Positions 7,291 to 12,342 of a DNA stretch of 12,342 nt are shown here, piece after piece. The notes under the pieces were generated by a model, which worked only from the letters and a program-made list of their open reading frames with translations, was not told where the DNA came from and searched no databases. Position 1 is the stretch's first letter; every line of letters starts with the position of its first letter. The DNA is from Asaia bogorensis (lineage in GTDB: Bacteria; Pseudomonadota; Alphaproteobacteria; Acetobacterales; Acetobacteraceae), in contig CAMCHA010000021.1 in the NCBI GenBank assembly GCA_945874515.1, forward strand, positions 1 to 12,342. Direction: 5' to 3'. The position numbers and the translations under genes are program-made.

Positions 7291-7711
7291 CCAAAATGCC
7301 CATCCACCTTAATCTGTGGCGTATCAGTCACCCACTGTGGTAAATTCGCCACCATCAAACGACAGTCGCTGCTCCACAAGGATGGAAGGCTGTGTCGCCC
7401 AGTTCCAAAATCTTCACTGGTCATAGGAAACCTTCGCGCATTTCCGCCTGCGGGGGGGCGCCCGGCACTTCAAGATCAACTTGGTTGGCATAGGCGTGTA
7501 TGACCGGCCCGATCAGCACGAAACCGGGGGACCGCGCGCGAGAGTGGCCCCTGACGAAAAGCGCTGAGAAGCTGCAATTGGAATTCTCGTTTGTCCAAGC
7601 CCGTCCGGGTTTTGAGCGCCATCAAGACGGTTCCGCACTTTCCGACACGCGGAACTGCCACACGCCCCGGCCCATTGCGCCACGCCGCGCCCTGGCCCAT
7701 CAAGCGGGGCG
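7263..7711. other. Gene-poor interval between the ompA promoter and rlmJ
   Basis: No gene here is convincing. Visible content is as follows. A 53-codon minus-strand frame runs 7424-7263 from ATG to TAG. Its ATG overlaps by ATGA the stop of another minus-strand frame that is open from 7621 to 7421 but has only a GTG (7519) near its protein-like part. A G7 run sits at 7452-7458. A hairpin CGGTTCCGC (7628-7636) / GCGGAACTG (7649-7657) has 9 pairs including one G-U and a 12-nt loop. Plus-strand frames at 7282-7503 and 7500-7715 resemble no family. No tRNA cloverleaf or T-loop consensus was seen. The interval may hold an eroded gene or a structured RNA. Confidence 0.4.
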
Positions 7712-8536
7712 ATGAATTACCGTCACGCCTTTCATGCCGGCAATCACGCGGATTGCTTGAAGCATGCCTTGCTTACCTCCCTGCTGGTTGCGCTGAAGCG
7801 CAAGCCAACGCCTTTTGCCGTGCTGGATACGCATGCGGGCTGCGGGATCTACGACCTTGCAGCAACGGAAGCGGCGCGCACCGGCGAAGCCGCGCGCGGC
7901 GCGCTTCGTGTAGCGGATAGCACTGCCCCCGCGCTGACACCCTTCCTTGAAGCGTTGAAGCAGGCCAGCTTTCCGGCCTTCTACCCGGGCTCCCCGGCGC
8001 TGATCCGCGCCGCGCTGCGCCCACAGGATCGGCTGATGGCGGTGGAGTTACACCCGGAAGATCACACAAAACTCAAGGCGCATTTTAAACAGAATGCGCA
8101 AGTTGCTGTGCATAAGCGTGATGCCTGGGAGGCGCTGCGGGCGCTGACCCCCTTCCCCGAAAAACGCGGCCTGGTGCTGATTGATCCACCCTTCGAACAG
8201 GAAGGCGATTACGGCCGCATCACTGAAGCAATGGCCTTGCTCCGCCATCGCTTCCGCGCCGCGATCATTGCCGCCTGGTATCCCATCAAGCATCGCGCGC
8301 CGGTGCGCGGCTTTCATCACGCGTTGATGGAAGCCGGCATCGCCCCCTTGCTCAGCGCCGAATTATGGCTGCGGGAGCCGACCGACCCGCAAAGGCTGAA
8401 TGGCAGCGGCCTGGTCATTACCAATCCGCCGCAAGGCTTTGCGGCGGAGGCGGCTGAAATCCTGCCCGCTTTGCTCAAGAGCCTAGGTGCTGATGAACAA
8501 GGCGCGGGCTGCGCTGTTACATGGCTGAAGCCATGA
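7712..8536 (+). CDS. rlmJ: 23S rRNA (adenine(2030)-N6)-methyltransferase RlmJ
   Basis: It methylates N6 of A2030 in 23S rRNA using S-adenosylmethionine. The 274-residue protein starts MNYRHAFHAGNHADCLKHALL, the diagnostic RlmJ N-terminus, so ATG 7712 is the start. LDTHAGCGIYDL (about 42-53) is the SAM-binding motif I. VLIDPPFEQEGDY carries the catalytic DPPF motif with Asp158, matching the family's N6-adenine methyltransferase motif IV. Between them lies the RlmJ-specific helical insertion. Length agrees with the E. coli enzyme (about 280). The stop TGA overlaps the ATG of gpsA in ATGA, so the two are probably translated in a coupled way. No good Shine-Dalgarno precedes the ATG (context AAGCGGGGCG). 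Identification is secure. Confidence 0.95.
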   Translation: MNYRHAFHAGNHADCLKHALLTSLLVALKRKPTPFAVLDTHAGCGIYDLAATEAARTGEAARGALRVADSTAPALTPFLEALKQASFPAFYPGSPALIRAALRPQDRLMAVELHPEDHTKLKAHFKQNAQVAVHKRDAWEALRALTPFPEKRGLVLIDPPFEQEGDYGRITEAMALLRHRFRAAIIAAWYPIKHRAPVRGFHHALMEAGIAPLLSAELWLREPTDPQRLNGSGLVITNPPQGFAAEAAEILPALLKSLGADEQGAGCAVTWLKP

Positions 8537-9516
8537 AGGATCATATCGCCATCTTGGGTGCTGGCGCCTGGGGTACGGCGCTCGCCATGCAGGCGGAACG
8601 GGCTGGGCAGCGCGCCATGCTATGGGCGCGCGATCCGGTGCGTGCAGCGCTAATCCAGCAAAGCCGCGCCAATGAACGCCTGCTACCGGGGGTATCCTTA
8701 CCCGCCGGTATCACCATCACCGCCGATGCCGCCGAAGCACTTGCAGGTGCCGCGCTGATCCTGCTGGTGGTGCCGGCCCAGGCGCTTAGGCCCGTGCTGC
8801 AAAGCCTGCCCGCTCTGCCCGCGCCGGTGCTGATCTGCGCCAAGGGGGTAGAAGCGGCCAGCCTGATGCTGCCGCTAGAAATCCTGGCCGTCACCCATCC
8901 AGGCGTCATTTCTGGTGTGTTGAGCGGCCCCAATTTCGCCCATGAAATTGCCCGCGGCCTGCCCGCCGCTGCCGTGGTGGCCAGCCATGATGCTGGCCTG
9001 CGCGCGCTTGGCGTTGCCAGGCTTGGGTCAGCCGGCTTTCGCCTTTACGGCGGCGATGATCCGGTCGGTGCCGAAATTGGCGGCGCCGCCAAAAATGTGA
9101 TCGCGATTGCGGCCGGCGCCGTGATGGGCGCGGGTCTTGGGGAGAATGCGCGTGCGGCGCTGATCACGCGCGGCCTTGCAGAAATTGCGCGCCTGGCATT
9201 GGCCCTGGGGGGCCGCGCCGATACGGTAGCTGGGCTTTCCGGGCTTGGCGATTTGCTGCTGACCGCAACGGGGCCGGGCAGCCGCAATACGTCACTCGGT
9301 ATCGCGCTTGGGCGCGGCGAAAATCTCGCGGATATCCTCGCCGCACGACTGGGGGTGACGGAAGGTGTTGCCACCGCGCCGGCACTGGTTGCGCGTGCGG
9401 CAAGCCTTGGCGTTGATCTGCCGATTTGCACCGCAGTGGCAGAATTGGTGAGCGGCAAGGTAACGCTGCAAAAAGCGGTTGGCAGGCTACTTGCGCGCCC
9501 GCAACGGGATGAATGA
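8533..9516 (+). CDS. gpsA: Glycerol-3-phosphate dehydrogenase [NAD(P)+]
   Basis: This cytosolic enzyme reduces dihydroxyacetone phosphate to sn-glycerol-3-phosphate, the backbone for membrane phospholipids. With start ATG 8533 it has 327 aa. An in-frame ATG at 8521 would add four residues, but 8533 forms the ATGA overlap with rlmJ and gives the typical start MKDHIAILGAGAWGTALA. The Rossmann motif is GAGAWG (9-14). Further signatures are ICAKGVE, SGPNFAHEIARGLPAA, GAAKNVIAIAAG with the catalytic Lys187, and LSGLGDLLLTATGPGSRN, the substrate-binding signature. The length is normal. The gap to hemD is 49 bp. In many alphaproteobacteria gpsA follows tsaD; here rlmJ precedes it. Identification is secure. 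Confidence 0.96.
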   Translation: MKDHIAILGAGAWGTALAMQAERAGQRAMLWARDPVRAALIQQSRANERLLPGVSLPAGITITADAAEALAGAALILLVVPAQALRPVLQSLPALPAPVLICAKGVEAASLMLPLEILAVTHPGVISGVLSGPNFAHEIARGLPAAAVVASHDAGLRALGVARLGSAGFRLYGGDDPVGAEIGGAAKNVIAIAAGAVMGAGLGENARAALITRGLAEIARLALALGGRADTVAGLSGLGDLLLTATGPGSRNTSLGIALGRGENLADILAARLGVTEGVATAPALVARAASLGVDLPICTAVAELVSGKVTLQKAVGRLLARPQRDE

Positions 9517-9550
9517 CGCAAAACATTCTCGCCAAGCACGCTGCAACAGG

Positions 9551-9568
9551 TCTAGGCTTCCTCTTATG
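9551..9568 (+). promoter_or_regulatory. Leaderless-start motif at hemD
   Basis: TCTAGGCT (9551-9558) resembles the alphaproteobacterial -10 GCTANAWC core and stops 7 nt before the hemD ATG. Transcription would therefore begin at or next to the ATG. No Shine-Dalgarno is present between motif and start. The same arrangement recurs at 10285-10302. Confidence 0.35.
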
Positions 9569-10303
9569 CCGCGTCAGGTCGCCCGCGCATTGCGCGCAAT
9601 CCTTATTACTCGCCCGGGACCCGGCGCGGCGGAAACCGCCCGGGCGCTAGCTGAGCTTGGCTGGGACCCAGTGCTGGCCCCAGCGCTAACCCTGGCGGCG
9701 CTACCCTTCAAACCGCCGCCAAGTTGCCAGGCCTTGGTCATCACCAGCCGCGCCGCCGCCCGCGCGCTGCCGGCTTCTGCACTCAGTGTGATTGCAGTGG
9801 GCGAGGCCACCGCCACCGAAGCCCGCGCCCGCGGCTTTGCTGATGTAGAAGCGGCTGCGGGCGATGCCGCGGCCTTGGCGGCCCTGATCAGCGCAACACG
9901 TCGCCCAGAAGATGGCGCGCTGTGTCTTGCCGTTGGTGAAGGCTATGCGCTTGATCTTGCCGCTGCCCTGCGGGCCAAGGGATTTCGCGTCATCCGCCGC
10001 GTGGTTTATGCGGCTCGGCCCATTGCAAGCCTGCCGGGGGAAGCCCAGAAAGCCTTGCGGGATGGCAGCATTTACGCGGCGCTTTTCACCTCGCCCCGGC
10101 TTGCGCGCGAAACCATGCGGCTGCTGCGTGATGCGGGGCTTGCGCCTGCCGCGAGCCGCATCGTTGCCATTGCGCTCAGCCCACGCATTGCCGCGGCCCT
10201 TGCCACCCTGCCCTGGGCGAAAATCCACACCGCCGAGCGTCCGGATCACGCCGCTTTGCTCGCCTGTCTTGGGCGCGCGGATATGCTAGGTTCCCCATCA
10301 TGA
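9566..10303 (+). CDS. hemD: Uroporphyrinogen-III synthase (HemD)
   Basis: It cyclises hydroxymethylbilane with ring-D inversion to uroporphyrinogen III in haem and corrin synthesis. With start ATG 9566 it has 245 aa, normal for this weakly conserved family. The frame is open back to 9479, but that part overlaps gpsA. Recognisable blocks are ILITRPGPGAAETARALAELGWDPVLAPAL at the N-terminus, ALVITSRAAARAL, VIAVGEATATEARARGF, then the second lobe with LRAKGFRVIRRVVYAA, ALFTSPRLARETMRLL and the C-terminal RPDHAALLACL. This two-lobe pattern and the following mitofilin and HemY genes make the call solid although no catalytic residue is diagnostic. The stop overlaps the next start by ATGA. hemC is not adjacent. 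Confidence 0.9.
   Translation: MPRQVARALRAILITRPGPGAAETARALAELGWDPVLAPALTLAALPFKPPPSCQALVITSRAAARALPASALSVIAVGEATATEARARGFADVEAAAGDAAALAALISATRRPEDGALCLAVGEGYALDLAAALRAKGFRVIRRVVYAARPIASLPGEAQKALRDGSIYAALFTSPRLARETMRLLRDAGLAPAASRIVAIALSPRIAAALATLPWAKIHTAERPDHAALLACLGRADMLGSPS
10269..10302 (+). promoter_or_regulatory. Candidate leaderless internal promoter at the mitofilin/Mic60 gene
   Basis: GCTAGGTT (10285-10292) ends 7 nt before ATG 10300, and TTGGGCG (10269-10275) lies 9 nt upstream as a possible -35. The sequence just before the ATG (TCCCCATC) has no Shine-Dalgarno. The element sits inside the hemD coding end, so it would add to readthrough and coupling from hemD. Confidence 0.35.
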
Positions 10304-11409
10304 GCGACACCTCCCCGGCGCCCAAGCGCCGCCTCGACCCCCTATTGCTGCCGCTTTTTGCGGGCGGCGCGGTATTGGTAATGGCACTCGCCTGGCTGCT
10401 GATCGCACCGCGACCAAATGCGCCGGCCCTGCCCAATTTGGGCCCGCTGGAAAGCCGGCTTGCCGGCCTGGAAACGCGCCCAGGCTTCAACTCGACGCCG
10501 CTGGAAGCACGGCTTACTGCGCTGGAAGCCCGGCCACGCGCCGCCGCGCCGGACCTGACACCGCTCGCTACACGGCTTGAAGCGCTTGAGGGACGCCTGG
10601 GCGCGCTTGAAGCCCGCCCGGCGCCAAGCTTGGATGTATCGGGCCTCGCCCCGCGCGCCTTGGCGGAGACCCTGGCGACCAGGCTTGATAGGCTCACGGA
10701 ACGCCAGGATGCTTTGTCCGCGCGTCTTCAAGCCGCGGATGCCGAGGCGCTGCGCCGGACCGAAGATCTGGCGCGCAGCCTGCTCGCCCGCTTGGAAGTC
10801 GCCGAAAAGGCAGAGGGAGAGCGCATCGCAGCCGCCGGCGCTGTGCTGGAAGGCCGGCTGGCAGGCGCCGAATCCGCGCTCGGCACCCGCCTGCAAGCGC
10901 TGGAGGCAGCGCAGACGCGCGTCGCCGCCATTGAAGCCCGCGCCAATCGGGTGCAGGGCATCGCGGCGCTCCGCGCTCGGCTGGATGCGGGGCAGGCGCT
11001 TGGCCCGACCCTGACTGCCTTCCCCAATGCGCCGGCCGCGCTCAGCCGTTACGCTGCGGCCAATCCACCGACCGAAGCGGCGCTCCGCCTTGGTTTTGAA
11101 GACGCTGCCCGCGCCGCCCGCGCAGCGAGTGAACCAGCTAAGGAAGGGCAATCCATTCTGGAAAGTGCCTCCGCCCGGCTTGCTGGGCTGGTCACCATCC
11201 GGCGTGGTGAGACGGTCATTTGGGGCGATGAGGCAGCCGCCGCTTTGGAAGCTGCGCGCCGCGCGCTGGAAGCGGGCGATCTGCCGGGCGCTTTGGGCAG
11301 GCTTGGCCCCCTGCCGCCCGCCGCCCGCGCCGCTCTGGGCGGATGGGAGGCTGATGCCCAGGCGCTGCTCGCGGCCCGTGCCGCCATCATTACCCTGGCC
11401 GGGGGCTGA
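10300..11409 (+). CDS. Mitofilin/Mic60 family inner-membrane protein (COG4223-type)
   Basis: A 369-residue single-pass membrane protein. Residues 1-13 are a short Lys/Arg-containing cytoplasmic tail. Residues 14-36 are one transmembrane helix, and the rest faces the periplasm. Residues 49-107 contain three related repeats, PLExRLxxLExRP-like, at 49-61, 67-79 and 88-107. A long Ala/Glu/Arg/Leu-rich coiled-coil region continues to about 225. The C-terminal region (about 230-369) has LRARLDAGQALGPTL, LVTIRRGETVIWGD and LEAGDLPGALGRLGPLPPAARAALGGWEADAQALLAARAAI, agreeing with the mitofilin signature domain. In mitochondria Mic60 shapes crista junctions, and alphaproteobacterial homologues are associated with intracytoplasmic membranes and outer-membrane contact. 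The start overlaps hemD (ATGA), and hemY begins 6 nt after its stop. The haem-operon location is typical for the family, though its link to haem synthesis is unexplained. Confidence 0.85.
   Translation: MSDTSPAPKRRLDPLLLPLFAGGAVLVMALAWLLIAPRPNAPALPNLGPLESRLAGLETRPGFNSTPLEARLTALEARPRAAAPDLTPLATRLEALEGRLGALEARPAPSLDVSGLAPRALAETLATRLDRLTERQDALSARLQAADAEALRRTEDLARSLLARLEVAEKAEGERIAAAGAVLEGRLAGAESALGTRLQALEAAQTRVAAIEARANRVQGIAALRARLDAGQALGPTLTAFPNAPAALSRYAAANPPTEAALRLGFEDAARAARAASEPAKEGQSILESASARLAGLVTIRRGETVIWGDEAAAALEAARRALEAGDLPGALGRLGPLPPAARAALGGWEADAQALLAARAAIITLAGG
10444..10620 (+). repeat. Three degenerate coiled-coil repeats inside the mitofilin/Mic60 gene
   Basis: At residue level PLESRLAGLETRP (10444-10482), PLEARLTALEARP (10498-10536) and PLATRLEALEG then RLGALEARP (10561-10620) share one pattern, spaced 18 and 21 residues apart. 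The DNA shares runs such as GCTGGAA and CGGCTT but is diverged. This suggests old internal duplication or repeated selection for the same helix pattern. Confidence 0.6.
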
Positions 11410-11415
11410 AGCGCC

Positions 11416-12342
11416 ATGCGCAAGGCGCTTTTGCTGCTGGCGGGGCTCATTGGCGTCGCCGCGCTGACGCTATGGCTGCTGAGGCTCGGCGGTTCGGTTG
11501 AAATCCGTGTCGGTGACTTATGGATAGGTCTGCCCGCGCCGGTGGCGGCCGGGCTTTTGGCGCTTGCTTTTTTGCTGCTGCATGCCGCGCTTCGCCTGCT
11601 GGCTTGGTCACGCGGTGTTCCGGGCAGGATGGGGCTTCGCCGCGCTGCTCGGCGCCGGGCGGATGGCGATGCGGCCATCACCCGCGCGTTGATCGCGCTT
11701 GGCGCCGGCACTGCGCCGCGCGCCTTAGAAGAAACCCGCCGCGCCCGCGCACTTTTGGGCGATACGCCGCAAACCTTGCTGCTGGCGGCCGAGGCCGAAA
11801 AACTCGCCGGCAAGGAAGACGCTGCCGGCAGCATTTTCCAGAAACTATCAGAAGACCCATCCGCGCGGTTTTTGGGCCTGCGTGGCCTGTTGCGGCAGGC
11901 GATGCAGCGTGAGGATTGGCCCGAAGCCCAGCGCTTGGCGCGAGAGGCCGAGGCAGCGCAACCCGGCGCAGCGTGGCTGCGCGAGGAACGCCGGCTTTTG
12001 GCGGAACGCACGCAGGATTGGCGTGAGGCTTTGGCGTTGACTCCGCCCGATGGCCCGCGCGCAGCCCTTGCCCTGGCGGCAGCGGCGGCGGAGTCCGATC
12101 CGGCCAAAGCGGCGGAATTGGAAAAACAGGCCGTCGCGGCGGATGTGAAATTCGCCCCTGCCGCTTTGGCCCAGGCAGCGCGGTTGATGGCAGCAGGCAG
12201 TCAGCGCCGCGCGCGTAATGTGCTGGAAGCCGCCTGGAATGCCGCACCCCACCCGGATTTGGGCGCGGCTTGGATCGAGGCCGTGCCCGCGCCGCTCGCC
12301 CGCGTCAAGGCAGTCGAAGACCTGACCCATCGCAACCCAAGC
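11416..12342 (+). CDS. hemY: HemY family protein (HemY_N, TPR-type), 3' end outside window
   Basis: An inner-membrane protein of the E. coli HemY type (not the Bacillus protoporphyrinogen oxidase of the same name). It is encoded with haem genes, and its biochemical role is unsettled. ATG 11416 lies 6 nt after the mitofilin stop and the frame is open to the window edge: 309 residues visible of roughly 400 or more. Two transmembrane segments occur at about 4-22 and 41-64, the HemY_N arrangement, separated by VEIRVGDLWIGLPAPV. The remainder is helical repeats rich in Ala, Glu, Arg and Trp. RFLGLRGLLRQAMQREDWPEAQRLAREAE and EERRLLAERTQDWREAL are characteristic HemY TPR helices. The gene order hemD-mitofilin-hemY is standard in alphaproteobacteria. 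Family call is strong. Confidence 0.92.
   Translation, partial: MRKALLLLAGLIGVAALTLWLLRLGGSVEIRVGDLWIGLPAPVAAGLLALAFLLLHAALRLLAWSRGVPGRMGLRRAARRRADGDAAITRALIALGAGTAPRALEETRRARALLGDTPQTLLLAAEAEKLAGKEDAAGSIFQKLSEDPSARFLGLRGLLRQAMQREDWPEAQRLAREAEAAQPGAAWLREERRLLAERTQDWREALALTPPDGPRAALALAAAAAESDPAKAAELEKQAVAADVKFAPAALAQAARLMAAGSQRRARNVLEAAWNAAPHPDLGAAWIEAVPAPLARVKAVEDLTHRNPS

Noticed and set aside
7282..7503. 73-codon plus-strand frame after the ompA promoter
   Set aside because: No motif, no hydrophobic or domain pattern, and its codon use does not match the neighbouring genes.
7476..7703. 75-codon minus-strand frame beginning MMGQGAAWRNG
   Set aside because: No recognised family, no ribosome binding site and it overlaps the rlmJ upstream region. 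It may be part of an eroded gene but cannot be supported alone.
7440..7711. Search for a tRNA or other standard RNA gene in the gene-poor interval
   Set aside because: No T-loop consensus, no acceptor-stem pairing and no CCA end could be found by eye.
10342..11151. 269-codon minus-strand frame
   Set aside because: Antisense to the mitofilin gene. It has no domain and its composition mirrors the repeats on the coding strand.
11049..12107. 352-codon minus-strand frame
   Set aside because: Ser/Ala/Arg-rich low-complexity translation opposite the mitofilin and hemY genes. It is a shadow caused by high third-position GC.
1..12342. Possible mobile element, prophage, toxin-antitoxin or defence system
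   Set aside because: No transposase, integrase, terminal repeats, nuclease or helicase modules, or paired small toxin-antitoxin frames were seen. All confident genes belong to housekeeping, transport or envelope families.

Overview
The window is GC-rich chromosomal DNA from an alphaproteobacterium. Gene content and protein character point to Rhodospirillales, most likely Acetobacteraceae (Roseomonas-like). Supporting this are a ComEC with a degenerate C-terminal domain, a family-4-like uracil-DNA glycosylase of the 'PWRPPGNR' type, and a hemD - mitofilin/Mic60 - hemY run. This placement rests on pattern recognition and not on a database search. I see no tRNA, rRNA, IS element, prophage gene, CRISPR array or plasmid function. 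It reads as ordinary core chromosome with some local decay.

Layout. (1) 2-1198, plus: the C-terminal part of a ComEC/Rec2 DNA-uptake channel, cut by the window edge. (2) 1209-1754, minus: wreckage of a TauE/SafE-like membrane protein gene, carrying one premature stop, three frame breaks and a missing central portion. (3) 1761-2573, minus: uracil-DNA glycosylase in which all four positions aligning with the usual Fe-S cysteines are substituted. (4) 2574-2660: divergent control region with a 10-bp inverted repeat and a Caulobacter-type promoter candidate. (5) 2661-5926, plus: ETF-ubiquinone oxidoreductase, a glutathione S-transferase and an orphan tripartite-tricarboxylate (Bug) binding protein, with 29- and 33-bp gaps, probably one transcription unit. 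(6) 5957-5976: a strong hairpin separating this unit from the convergent ompA-like gene. (7) 6006-7190, minus: OmpA-family outer-membrane protein. (8) 7191-7711: about 520 bp without a convincing gene, holding ompA promoter sequence, a 9-bp hairpin and odd small minus-strand reading frames. (9) 7712-12342, plus: rlmJ, gpsA, hemD, mitofilin/Mic60 and the beginning of hemY.

How the genes relate. ETF-QO passes electrons from ETF-linked dehydrogenases (fatty-acid and amino-acid oxidation) into the quinone pool. The GST and Bug protein beside it suggest catabolism or uptake of an organic acid, but the substrate cannot be read from the sequence. hemD makes uroporphyrinogen III. The Mic60 homologue and HemY are membrane-anchored proteins repeatedly found with it in alphaproteobacteria. 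rlmJ/gpsA and hemD/mic60 each overlap by ATGA, implying translational coupling. hemD and mic60 also share a CTAGG-containing -10-like motif exactly 7 nt before the ATG and have no Shine-Dalgarno, which suggests leaderless starts.

I did not find a convincing previously undescribed multi-gene system. The most worthwhile leads are the cysteine-free glycosylase, the decayed transporter gene, the twin leaderless-start motifs, the divergent operator-like repeat and the unexplained minus-strand coding-like patch at 7263-7519.
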